Shown in pieces: positions 16,552 to 25,232 of a stretch of 64,000 nt of DNA (position 1 is the stretch's first letter; every line of letters begins with the position of its first letter). Position numbers and translations under genes: made by a program. This DNA comes from JAOZPE01 sp964601275 (GTDB taxonomy: Bacteria > Krumholzibacteriota > Krumholzibacteriia > JAJRXK01): contig CAZRMV010000001.1 of the NCBI GenBank assembly GCA_964601275.1, forward strand, positions 470,725 through 534,724, given 5' to 3'. Below the pieces are notes generated by a model, which saw nothing but the letters and a program-made list of their open reading frames with translations, searched no databases and had not been told where the DNA came from.

Positions 16552-19500
16552 ATGTCTCTCCAACTCCAGAATCCCCGCCCGGTTCCCCGCTGGCCCGGCG
16601 TATGGCTGCTTCTTGTGCTCGTTGCCGCGCCCTCCCACGCCGTGACCCGACCTCCCGGACCCTCCCCATCCGGGGACGCGCAGTGGAGCGCCCGGGTTCT
16701 CACCGGCGACCGATGGGGGGCCTGGACGGTCCTTGCCGTCCGGGGCCCGGTCGATGCGGGGACGCCCCGGCGCCTGCTGGAGAGCCTGGGGATCACTCCT
16801 GCTTCCAATGCCCGGGCGGTGGAGGTCCGGCGCCTGCGCTGGAAGGAGGAGGGCCCGGAGCGCGAAACCTGGCTCTGGCGTCCCCCCGCCGCCACGAGGG
16901 AATCGCCCGTGGTGGAAATCGCGGAGAGGAAGCCAGGCGCCGCGGCGATCTCCGGGAGGCTTTCCCGCGCCGGACCACCGCGCACCGGGCGGATCGCGGG
17001 GATTTCCACCTCGGTCACCGGAAGCCTGTTCTATCTCGATCGCATCTTCGATTTGCAGGGATACACCGGGTCCACCCGAACCCTTCCGTTGCGGCACGTA
17101 CGCATCGAGCTCGTACGCGCCCTGGACGATTCGGTTGTGGCCGTCTCCGCGACCGGGGCGGACGGCTCCTACCAGTTCACTTTCGGACTCGACACCCCGA
17201 CCGACCTGAAATTGCGTCTGGTGAGCCGCGTCGAGGGCCTTCCCGGCGTGACCGCGAGGGTCCTGGACCAGGCCCCGCCGGGTGGAGACCTGAGTGGATC
17301 GGTCGAGCTCGTGCGCGAGGTCATCCAGTTGAGCAGCCTCGGGCCCGGCGCGGTGGTGGACCTGGGGGTCATCACTCTCACCGACAGCCAATCGGGGGAC
17401 ACCCTGCCCGCCTTCAACCTCCTCGACTGTCTTCTCGACGCCGAGGAGTTGCTGGAGACTCCGGGATGGATCGCGTCGCCGGTGGCCTTGCCCCCGATGA
17501 TCTGGTCTCCGACCAATCCCCAGCCGGAGACCCTCTACCAGGACGGAGTGGTCCGGGTGGCGTCGCCGGGCGGAGGGGACGACGATTCCTGGGCCGACGC
17601 GGTGGTCCTGGCCGCGCTCGGCCACTGGTTCCTGGCCACCTATTCGCGGGTGGACCAGTGGAGCGGCTTCGCCGACCTGGCCTCGACCAGCGATCCGCGC
17701 CGGGCTCTGGGGGACGGCGCCGCGCTGGTCTTCGCAGCGCTGGTACGATCCAGCCGGTCCCACGCGCGCCTGGATCGCGACGGCGCTCCCGCCGATTCCC
17801 TGGTCTCGGTCTTCGTCGACCTGGGCTTTCCTCCTCCGCTGGGCTTTCCCGGCCTGGCCCAGGACGGGCTCGACCTGGAGACCCGGGAGCAGAGCCACGG
17901 GTTCTTCGCCCCACCGCGCGGCCAGCTTTCCGTCGCCAACGTGGCGGCGATGCTCTGGGATCTCGTCGACGATACGGCCACCCTGGACGGGACGGCGGGA
18001 GACGACGATCCCCGCCAGGATCCGGCGGCGGATGGAGGGGCGCGGTTCTACCAGTTGATGACCCAGGATCTTCCCGCGCTTCCGGCGACCGAGGCGGTGA
18101 CCTATGAAGATCTGCACGAGGCCTGGCGGGCCCGGTGGGGAGAAGACGCCGCGTTGGATTCCATCGCGGTCCAGGTGGGCCGGACGGCGCTGTTCACCGA
18201 TGCCTTCGAGGTGGACGATCTGCCCGCCCAGGCGGTCCCGATGGCGCCCTGGCATCAGCCCGCACCGCAGGCGGGGGCGGGGGTGGTCCTGGGAGAGCTC
18301 TTCCTGGGGGATGCCGACTGGGTGGAGATCACCAATCCCTCCACCACACCGGTCGCGCTCGGGGGATGGAAGGTCGTGGTGCGGCGCAATGGATTCTCCA
18401 CCGGCGTCGAGCGGGAAGCGGTGGTTCCCGCCGGCTTCGTGCTGCGGCCGGGTCGCAGCGTGGTCCTGCATGAGGGAGGAAACCCCGCCGACGACAGTTT
18501 CTTCGATCTCTTCTTCCCCACCTGGAACATCCCGTGGCAGGAGGGCTCCAACGGAGCGTGTCTCCTGGTGGATGACCTGGGGACGGTGGTGGATTTCCTG
18601 CGCTGGGACGGATGGGATGGGCCCAGCAACGAAGCCATTCCTCCGGGACAGGGTTTCACCGGAAGCCTGGCCTCTCCTTCCTTCGGATTCGCTCTGGCCC
18701 GCGACAGCCTGGCCACCGACACCGACGACGCGGCGGATTTCCGGGAAAGAGCTCCTTCGCCCCGGGCTCCCAACGCCCCGTTCCTTGCGCTGCACTCCTT
18801 GCACCCCGCCCAGGATGTCGACCATCTGCGGCTGGCGTTCTCCGGCGGCGACCTGGGTTGTGTGCTGGCCACGGCGGAGAGGGAAGCGCCGCACAGCGAA
18901 CTGGACCGACTCGACAGCTTGCAACTCGTGGTGGACCATGCCTCCCCGGTTCCCGGGGACACGGGTTCCACCTTGCTGACCATGAACTTCGCCGCCGCCG
19001 AAAGTGTGGTGGTGAGGCTTGGGGTCGAACCGGGTTCGATCATCTCGACCGCGGTTTCCTGGGGAAGCTGGGTGCCATGGGACCACACCACCCTGCTTGC
19101 GGTGGAGAACCTCCAGGCGGTCCAGCAGAACGTGGATCCGGTGCTGGATTCGGTCGACGTGGGGTGGACGAACTCCAGCAACTACGACTCGGTGGTGGTC
19201 GCAATCGACACGAGTCCTCCGGTCGTGCTTCCCGGCAGCGCCCAGTCCTATTCCACCTCGCTGGGCGCCGGACATCACCTCATCCAGGTCTTTGGGCGGC
19301 TCGATGGCTTCGACGGTCCCCGCCGGGAAACCGGGGTCTTCGTCGGTCCGACCGCGTGCGCCGACACCACTGGATTCGAAGATGGCGATTCCCTCAGCGT
19401 CCTCCTCACCGGATTCGCCCGCGTGGGTGTTTCCCATACCGGTTCCTTCGGGTTGCTCGACCACCCGAATCCGGCGTTGACCTATCCGGCGGCCGACACC

Positions 19501-21009
19501 GCGATCGCCCTCCTGGACGAACCGGTTGATCTCACCACCGCGAGCGTGGTGCGTTTCGTCCATGCCGCCCAACTGGTGGACGGCGACTGGGGACGGGTCG
19601 AACTGAGTCTGGATGACGGGGTGAACTGGCTGGAGATCGCCCGATACACCGGGAGCGATCACGACGGCAGCGGGGGCGGCGCGAATTGGACCGACCTGGT
19701 CCTCGATCCGAAGGACTGGGTACAGGAGAGCCTCGATCTCTCCGCGTGGGCCGGGCAGAGGGTGCGGTTGCGGTTCCGGCGGGTGAGCGCCCCCACCGGA
19801 GGCGGTGGGGCGGGCTGGGTGATCGACGATGTGTTGTTCGGCAGTCCCCTCGACCGGGTGATCTGGGTCGATCCGGCCGGGGACGATGTCTTCGGGTGCG
19901 GGCATCCCGAACGACCCTTGGCCTCCTTCGCCGCTGCGGCCGCGGTGAGCGCGCCGGGCGACACCATCCATCTCGCGGCGGGAAGCTACAGCGAGAGCAC
20001 GGAGATCATGCTCGATGGTTCCCTGCGCCCGGTCGTCGCGCCCTTGCCCCCGGGGCGATCCCTGGTGGGTGACGGAATGGGCCAGACCGTGCTGCAGGTG
20101 CCCGCCCTGGGAACCGGCGTCTACGCGGGGGGGGTCACCGCATGGACGTCTTCTGACAGCGGGGTGGTCCGGGATCTGAGCGTGGAACGGGGAAGCCGGG
20201 GAATCCGGGTGGACGAAGGGGTGGTTTCGATCGGCGGCGTGGGTCTGGACGCGGCGGGGACCGCTCTCCTCGTGCAGGGCGGGCATTGCCTGGTCGACGG
20301 AATGCTGGTGCTCCACGCCGGGCGGGCGGTGCGGCAGTCGGGGGGGCATCTCCTCTTGGACCACGTCACCATCGCCGAGCTGGAGCGGGCGGTGTTCATC
20401 GAAGCGGGCGCCGACTCCAGCGAGATCGCCGGCAGCATCTTCACCCTGATCGACCAGACGGCCATCGAGGTGGCCGCGGGAGCCCCCTTGCCCCGGGTCC
20501 ACTGCAACGATTTCTACGGCTTCTCCGGCAGTCCCGAGGTCTTCCTGGGGATGCCCGATCCGATCGGCCAGGACGGCAACATCGCCCAACCGGTTCTCTT
20601 CTGCGATCGATTCACCGGGGACTACCACCTGGTGGCCGGCTCTCCCTTGCTGAACCTTCCCGGCTGCGGAAGCCTGGGCGCGCTGGGTGAAGGCTGCCAG
20701 AACGTCGCGGTCGGGGTCCCGGCGGTCCCGGCGGCGACGCGTCTTCTGGGCAATCATCCCAACCCCTTCAATCCGCGGACCCGCATCGAGTTCGAGACCG
20801 CCGGAAGAGGCCGGGTACGACTCCAGGTCTTCGATGCGCGCGGCCGCCGGGTCCGCACCCTGGTCGACGAGACCTTGCCGGAGGGACGGCACCACGCCGA
20901 CTGGGACGGACGCGATGACCGGGGCCGCGTGGTTGCGACGGGGGTCTATCACGCGCGCTTGAGTACCCAAGGGGTGGAGATCTCCCGGCCCCTGGTCCTG
21001 CTCAAGTGA
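16552..21009 (+). CDS. Large secreted protein with lamin-tail, beta-helix and FlgD-like sorting domains
   Basis: A 1,485-residue exported protein. A signal peptide (WPGVWLLLVLVAAPSHA) is followed by about 540 residues without a clear family, then a lamin-tail-like domain near residues 575-690 (VVLGELFLGDADWVEITN, GGWKVVVRRNG, FVLRPGRSVVLHEGG), a MAM/jellyroll-like region near 940-1100 (TGFEDGD through WVIDDVLFG), a parallel beta-helix of the DUF1565/pectate-lyase type near 1105-1365 (WVDPAGDDVFGCG, PGDTIHLAAGSYSE) and a C-terminal FlgD-like Ig tail after NHPNPFNPRTRIEF (WDGRDDRGRVVATGVYHARL). The tail is typical of surface or secreted proteins of FCB-type bacteria and may act in export or anchoring. 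ATG at 16552 starts right before the signal peptide. Substrate or role unknown. Confidence 0.75.
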   Translation: MSLQLQNPRPVPRWPGVWLLLVLVAAPSHAVTRPPGPSPSGDAQWSARVLTGDRWGAWTVLAVRGPVDAGTPRRLLESLGITPASNARAVEVRRLRWKEEGPERETWLWRPPAATRESPVVEIAERKPGAAAISGRLSRAGPPRTGRIAGISTSVTGSLFYLDRIFDLQGYTGSTRTLPLRHVRIELVRALDDSVVAVSATGADGSYQFTFGLDTPTDLKLRLVSRVEGLPGVTARVLDQAPPGGDLSGSVELVREVIQLSSLGPGAVVDLGVITLTDSQSGDTLPAFNLLDCLLDAEELLETPGWIASPVALPPMIWSPTNPQPETLYQDGVVRVASPGGGDDDSWADAVVLAALGHWFLATYSRVDQWSGFADLASTSDPRRALGDGAALVFAALVRSSRSHARLDRDGAPADSLVSVFVDLGFPPPLGFPGLAQDGLDLETREQSHGFFAPPRGQLSVANVAAMLWDLVDDTATLDGTAGDDDPRQDPAADGGARFYQLMTQDLPALPATEAVTYEDLHEAWRARWGEDAALDSIAVQVGRTALFTDAFEVDDLPAQAVPMAPWHQPAPQAGAGVVLGELFLGDADWVEITNPSTTPVALGGWKVVVRRNGFSTGVEREAVVPAGFVLRPGRSVVLHEGGNPADDSFFDLFFPTWNIPWQEGSNGACLLVDDLGTVVDFLRWDGWDGPSNEAIPPGQGFTGSLASPSFGFALARDSLATDTDDAADFRERAPSPRAPNAPFLALHSLHPAQDVDHLRLAFSGGDLGCVLATAEREAPHSELDRLDSLQLVVDHASPVPGDTGSTLLTMNFAAAESVVVRLGVEPGSIISTAVSWGSWVPWDHTTLLAVENLQAVQQNVDPVLDSVDVGWTNSSNYDSVVVAIDTSPPVVLPGSAQSYSTSLGAGHHLIQVFGRLDGFDGPRRETGVFVGPTACADTTGFEDGDSLSVLLTGFARVGVSHTGSFGLLDHPNPALTYPAADTAIALLDEPVDLTTASVVRFVHAAQLVDGDWGRVELSLDDGVNWLEIARYTGSDHDGSGGGANWTDLVLDPKDWVQESLDLSAWAGQRVRLRFRRVSAPTGGGGAGWVIDDVLFGSPLDRVIWVDPAGDDVFGCGHPERPLASFAAAAAVSAPGDTIHLAAGSYSESTEIMLDGSLRPVVAPLPPGRSLVGDGMGQTVLQVPALGTGVYAGGVTAWTSSDSGVVRDLSVERGSRGIRVDEGVVSIGGVGLDAAGTALLVQGGHCLVDGMLVLHAGRAVRQSGGHLLLDHVTIAELERAVFIEAGADSSEIAGSIFTLIDQTAIEVAAGAPLPRVHCNDFYGFSGSPEVFLGMPDPIGQDGNIAQPVLFCDRFTGDYHLVAGSPLLNLPGCGSLGALGEGCQNVAVGVPAVPAATRLLGNHPNPFNPRTRIEFETAGRGRVRLQVFDARGRRVRTLVDETLPEGRHHADWDGRDDRGRVVATGVYHARLSTQGVEISRPLVLLK

Positions 21010-21058
21010 AGGCGGAAGGACAAAGCCGCGCCGCGTGGGCCCCCGGATCCCGAAGCAT

Positions 21059-21520
21059 TCAGTGGAGGGTGAAGCGCCCCAACCAGTCGATGGCGTCGGC
21101 CGACCCGACACCGTCGACATCCTCGGCCGCGGTGGCGGGCGCGGGAGCCTCCCAGCGGAAGCCATAGTTCCCCGCGGGCAAGCCGGCCAGGGGAGCGACC
21201 AGCCATTCTCCATCCGTCGGGGTGGATTCGGTCCAGCGGGTCAACCGCCGCTCGCCGACGATCTGTTGGAGTTCCAGGCGGGCCCCGGCGGGGCGTTTGG
21301 GCAGGTGGACGAGCAGGAAACCGCTTCGGGCATCGACCCGGAGATCGAGCGGTGGCCTGGATTCTCCAGCGCGATGCAGTTGCAGTACCGATTCGACGAT
21401 TCGGGGTTGCAGATCGCGGGACCGCCTTCGGGCCAGGTCGAATCCTCGAGCGAGGTTGAGGACCAGGGCCAAGAGCAGGAGGACCACGAAGTAGAGGGGG
21501 AGACGAACGCTGAGGGACAT
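21059..21520 (-). CDS. Small membrane-anchored hypothetical protein
   Basis: A 153-residue protein with one N-terminal hydrophobic helix (LPLYFVVLLLLALVLNLA) that is probably an uncleaved anchor, then a soluble beta-rich domain with LDLRVDARSGFLLVHLPKR and LAGLPAGNYGFRWEAP. No family recognised. It is convergent with the large secreted protein and divergent from the phosphatase-like gene. Confidence 0.5.
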   Translation of the reverse strand: MSLSVRLPLYFVVLLLLALVLNLARGFDLARRRSRDLQPRIVESVLQLHRAGESRPPLDLRVDARSGFLLVHLPKRPAGARLELQQIVGERRLTRWTESTPTDGEWLVAPLAGLPAGNYGFRWEAPAPATAAEDVDGVGSADAIDWLGRFTLH

Positions 21521-21708
21521 CTTCTGGGCTCCTCACTGCCGAGACCGGGGTTCAGGGGCCAGCCGGGTCCCCTCCCGCGGCGTTCGCCCGCGGGAGGCCG
21601 CTCTGCTGGTGGGAGTAAACCCCAGCGGAGCGGACGGCACAAGGGAGTTCCCGTCCCCCTTGACGCCCCGTGGCACGAAAGAGGATGATGGAGCCCAGGA
21701 AGGAGGGA

Positions 21709-22944
21709 ATGGGTGTGCGCTTGAAGTCCAGGAAGTTTCTCTGGCTTGCCGTTCTGACGGTACTGTCCTGGGGCCTTGCCCTTTCGGGGATGGCGTGGGC
21801 CCAGACCACCCCGCACCTGATCGTGGTCTTCATCGATGGTCCCCGCTACAGCGAGTCCTTCGCCGAGCCGATGCGGATTCCCCGGATCTGGAACGATCTG
21901 CGCCCGCAGGGAAGCGTCCTCACCGCCTTCCGCAACGATGGGTGGACCCTGACGGTCTCCGGGCATTCCACCACCCTCTGCGGGAGACACCAGTACCTGG
22001 CCAACAATGGCACGGAGCGCCCGCACGATCCCACCCTCTTCGAACGCTATCGCAAGCAAACCGGCGCGCCCGCGGCGGACGCCTGGGTCGTGGCGGGGAA
22101 GGCGAAACTGGCCGTCCTGGCCTACAGCGACTCTCCCGACGGGGGAGTGGCGTATGCCGCACGGGACAGTGTGGGGTTGTCGACCGATACGGCCACCATG
22201 GACGCGGTGTTGGGGGTGTTGGCGCGCGATCATCCCCGGGTGATGGCGGTCAACCTTCCCCAGGTCGACATCCGCGCCCACTCGCTCGATTGGAACGGTT
22301 ATCTGGCGGCGATCAGCGGCGCCGATTCGTTGGTCGGGGTGCTGTGGGACTTCCTGCAAAGCGATCCCGAGTTCGCCGGGCGCAGCACGCTGGTGGTGAC
22401 CGCCGATCACGGCCGGCACGACAACCGTCCCACCGAGCTCCACAATGGGTTCCAGAACCACGGCGATGCCTGCAACGGCTGCCGGCATATCCTGCTCGCC
22501 GCGGCCGGGGTCGGGATCCGGGCGGGAACCGAGATTGCCGTCAGCCACAATCAGACCGACCTGGGAGCCACCCTGGGCAAGCTGCTCGGCCTGGACCTCA
22601 CCGGAATTGAGGGCTTTCCCATCTACGAGATGCTCACCGCTCCCACCGCGACGCCTGGCGCCCGTCCGGGCGGCCTGAGGATCCTGGCCGTACGGCCCCA
22701 TCCGTTCCAGGTGGGTGGAGGCATCCTGCTTGCGCTCCGGCCCGGCACCACCTATCACCTGGGCATCTACGATCTGCATGGGCGCTTGGTGCGCGAATTC
22801 GTCGGTCACCCCCAGGATGATACCGACTTCGTGCCGTGGGATGGTCGCGATTCCCGGGGACGCAATGTCGCCAGTGGGGTCTACCGCCTACGTCTGTGGA
22901 ACGCCACCGGGCAGGATCAGCGATCGTTGACCTTGCTGCGGTGA
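21709..22944 (+). CDS. Alkaline-phosphatase-superfamily secreted protein with FlgD-like tail
   Basis: A 411-residue exported protein with a signal peptide (FLWLAVLTVLSWGLALSGMAWAQ). The body resembles the alkaline phosphatase/sulfatase superfamily: HLIVVFIDGPRYSES near the N-terminus holds the first metal Asp, WTLTVSGHSTTLCG the nucleophile region, VNLPQVDIRAHSLDW a metal site and VVTADHGRHDN the classic DHG site. The last 80 residues form a FlgD-like Ig domain (YHLGIYDLHGRLVREFVG, SGVYRLRLW). It probably hydrolyses a phosphate or sulfate ester outside the cell. AGGAGG at 21701-21706 fits best to a GTG at 21715; ATG at 21709 and earlier ATGs at 21685/21688 are alternatives, so the exact start is uncertain. 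Confidence 0.7.
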   Translation: MGVRLKSRKFLWLAVLTVLSWGLALSGMAWAQTTPHLIVVFIDGPRYSESFAEPMRIPRIWNDLRPQGSVLTAFRNDGWTLTVSGHSTTLCGRHQYLANNGTERPHDPTLFERYRKQTGAPAADAWVVAGKAKLAVLAYSDSPDGGVAYAARDSVGLSTDTATMDAVLGVLARDHPRVMAVNLPQVDIRAHSLDWNGYLAAISGADSLVGVLWDFLQSDPEFAGRSTLVVTADHGRHDNRPTELHNGFQNHGDACNGCRHILLAAAGVGIRAGTEIAVSHNQTDLGATLGKLLGLDLTGIEGFPIYEMLTAPTATPGARPGGLRILAVRPHPFQVGGGILLALRPGTTYHLGIYDLHGRLVREFVGHPQDDTDFVPWDGRDSRGRNVASGVYRLRLWNATGQDQRSLTLLR

Positions 22945-22970
22945 GCGGCAACCGGGACCCGTTTCGACCG

Positions 22971-23717
22971 ATGCCTGTTTCCAACCCATCTCCCACCCAC
23001 CTCGCGGGGGGAAAGCCCGCCGAGAGTGCGGACTTCATCCTTGTTCGGCGCTATCGACTGGCGCACGACTGGGCACCGCCGGCCGGCCGGGTCCTGTTGG
23101 ACTTCGGCAGTGGAACGGGGGCGCAGACCTTCCTGTTCTCCGATGACTTCGAGATCGGGTACGGAGCGGATGTCAGCGAGAGCTACTTGAGGGAGTTCTC
23201 CCGCCGGGCCGCCGAGCTCGGAATCGCGCATCGCTACCAGGCTCTTCTCTACGATGGTTCTCGCCTGTCTCTTTCCGACGCGAGTGTGGATCAGGCGATT
23301 TCCTTCGAAGTCCTCGAGCATGTCGAGGATGAAGCAGTCGCACTCTCCGAACTGCATCGCGTCTTGAAACCAGGCGGCCGACTCGTGATGTCGGTGCCCA
23401 ACCGGTGGTGGATCTTCGAAACCCATGGGGCGAAGCTTCCGGTCCTGCCCTGGAACCGGGTTCCCTTCTTCAGTTGGCTGCCCAAGAGCATCCACGATCG
23501 TTACGCCCGCGCCCGGATCTATCGCAAGCGGGAGATCGTGGGAAAACTCGAAGACGCGGGTTTCGTGGTTGAGCGGAGTGGATACATCACTGCTCCCATG
23601 GATGTGGTGCGGTGGGAGACCTTGCGTAATGTCCTCCGGTCGACCTTCTTCAAGGCGGACCTGACCCGCATCCCGTTCCTGGGGACGGCAGTCCTGGTTT
23701 CCGCCCGGAAGGTTTGA
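22971..23717 (+). CDS. Class I SAM-dependent methyltransferase
   Basis: A 248-residue methyltransferase with the Rossmann motifs in order: VLLDFGSGTGAQTF (motif I), GYGADVSESYL (acidic loop), LLYDGSRLSLSDASVD, AISFEVLEHVED (motif IV) and LHRVLKPGGRLVMSVPN (motif V). This is the Methyltransf_11 type, often acting on sugars, lipids or quinones; the substrate cannot be read from sequence. An in-frame GTG at 22941 overlaps the upstream stop (GTGA) and would add ten residues, so coupling with the phosphatase-like gene is possible. The next gene starts three bases after its stop. Confidence 0.8.
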   Translation: MPVSNPSPTHLAGGKPAESADFILVRRYRLAHDWAPPAGRVLLDFGSGTGAQTFLFSDDFEIGYGADVSESYLREFSRRAAELGIAHRYQALLYDGSRLSLSDASVDQAISFEVLEHVEDEAVALSELHRVLKPGGRLVMSVPNRWWIFETHGAKLPVLPWNRVPFFSWLPKSIHDRYARARIYRKREIVGKLEDAGFVVERSGYITAPMDVVRWETLRNVLRSTFFKADLTRIPFLGTAVLVSARKV

Positions 23718-23720
23718 TCG

Positions 23721-25232
23721 ATGAGGAAAGCCGCGGCCCTCGTATTGCACCGGCCAGGTGACCCCCGGGTCTACCTGGTGCGGCGCAATCCCGTCCTGCG
23801 CTTCATGGGAGGCTTCTGGGCGTTCCCGGGTGGCGCGGTCGCCCGGTCCGATGAAGAAGAGGCCCCGAGGGTGGAGGGTGCGGCCGCAGGCCTGGCGCCG
23901 TTCTTCGTCTCGGCCGCGCGGGAGATGTTCGAGGAGGTGGGGCTTCTACCCTTCGACCTTCCCGCCGACGAGCGGAGTGAACTTCGCGAGGCGGTGCTGA
24001 AGGAAGAATCGGCGTTCGCCGGTTTCCTGCGCGTGAAGAACCTCCGAGTGCCCGCGGCCGTCTTCCGGGAGATCGCCCGCCTGATCACTCCCGAGTTCCA
24101 TCCCATCCGCTTCGACACCCGCTTCTTCCTCGTCGACCCGTCGGCTTGCTGCGAAGAGCTCGAGCCCTCGATTCTCTCCGGCGAACTCGTCGATGGTCGC
24201 TGGGAGACCCCCGCGGAATGGTTGCGGCAGTGGCGTGCGGGAGAGATCCTCATCGCTCCGCCAGTGGTCCTGATGCTGAAGATCATGGAAAAGCACGGCT
24301 TCGAGGAGGGCGAGGGGAGGGGAACGGCGGCCGGTGGTGGTCTCGAGCGGGCCCTGGAGGAGTTGAGTGCCCTCAGCGCGAGCTATCAGCGCGGGCGGAT
24401 CGAACCGATCCTCTTCAATCCGGCGGTACAACTGCTTCCCCTGCGCACACCGACGGTTCCTCCCGCCACGCACACCAATGCCTACCTTGTCGGCCAGGAT
24501 CCCGCCTACCTGGTCGACCCCGCTTCGCCCGATCCTGCCGAACAGGCGAAACTGGATCAAGCCCTGGAGGAGGCCGTCGGACGCGGGGCGCGCCTGGTGG
24601 CGATCCTGCTCACCCATCACCATCCCGATCACGTAGGCGGTGTCCTGCAGGCGCGGAAGAAGTGGGGGCTGCCGGTGTGGGCCCACCCGAACTGCGCCCG
24701 GCGGCTGGAGGGGGAGATCGCGGTGGACCGGTATCTCGAAGACGGGGAGACACTGCCCCTGGGCCGCAGTCCCGCCGGCCGGGCCGATTGGAAACTGCGC
24801 TGCGTTCTGACCGAGGGGCATGCCGTGGGCCATCTCTGCTTCTTCGAAGAGGAATATGGGAGCCTCCTGGCCGGTGATATGGTATCCACGCTCTCGAGCA
24901 TCCTGATCGATCCCGCCGAGGGCTCGATGGCGCAGTACATGGATTCGCTGCGCCGGCTGATCGAGTTGCCGGTGGGAATGGTCTTTCCCGCCCATGGGCC
25001 GGCGAGCCCCGCGGGAAGAAAGCTCCTGGAGAAGCAGCTCGCCCGCCGCGAACGGAGAGAGCGCGCCATCCTGCAGGCGTTCAGGGATGGCCATCGGCCG
25101 GTGGAGGAGATCGTGCGGGAAGTCTACCAGGATGTTCCCGAGGACATGCATCATCTGGCCGCCTTCAATGTCCGGGCGGTACTGGACAAACTCATCGACG
25201 AGGGTGCGATCGCATCCGAAGGAGAATCATGA
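23721..25232 (+). CDS. Fusion of Nudix hydrolase (NUDT19-like) and metallo-beta-lactamase-fold hydrolase
   Basis: A 503-residue two-domain protein. Residues 1-200 form a Nudix domain with the core R67-E-M-F-E-E-V-G74; as in NUDT19-type enzymes, about 25 residues are inserted between the Gly (PGGAV) and the REUXEEXGU part, and the family includes CoA diphosphatases. Residues about 230-500 form a metallo-beta-lactamase fold with the metal motif H299-x-H301-x-D303-H304, TEGHAVGHLCF, LLAGDMV and FPAHGP, followed by a winged-helix-like end as in LACTB2/glyoxalase-II-like proteins. The stop overlaps the start of aminopeptidase P (ATGA). A combined role in clearing a CoA- or nucleotide-linked metabolite is inference. 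Confidence 0.82.
   Translation: MRKAAALVLHRPGDPRVYLVRRNPVLRFMGGFWAFPGGAVARSDEEEAPRVEGAAAGLAPFFVSAAREMFEEVGLLPFDLPADERSELREAVLKEESAFAGFLRVKNLRVPAAVFREIARLITPEFHPIRFDTRFFLVDPSACCEELEPSILSGELVDGRWETPAEWLRQWRAGEILIAPPVVLMLKIMEKHGFEEGEGRGTAAGGGLERALEELSALSASYQRGRIEPILFNPAVQLLPLRTPTVPPATHTNAYLVGQDPAYLVDPASPDPAEQAKLDQALEEAVGRGARLVAILLTHHHPDHVGGVLQARKKWGLPVWAHPNCARRLEGEIAVDRYLEDGETLPLGRSPAGRADWKLRCVLTEGHAVGHLCFFEEEYGSLLAGDMVSTLSSILIDPAEGSMAQYMDSLRRLIELPVGMVFPAHGPASPAGRKLLEKQLARRERRERAILQAFRDGHRPVEEIVREVYQDVPEDMHHLAAFNVRAVLDKLIDEGAIASEGES

Noticed and set aside
16483..21213. 1,576-codon open frame antisense to the large secreted protein
   Set aside because: The plus-strand gene has a signal peptide, clear domains and a promoter; the antisense frame is rich in Arg, Gly, His and Pro without any motif.
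21665..21689. TTGACG...GATGAT promoter directly before the phosphatase-like gene (TTGACG starts at 21660)
   Set aside because: The hexamers are 18 bases apart but the resulting leader would be only 10-20 bases before the best start codon, and the -10 is weak; left out of the feature list.
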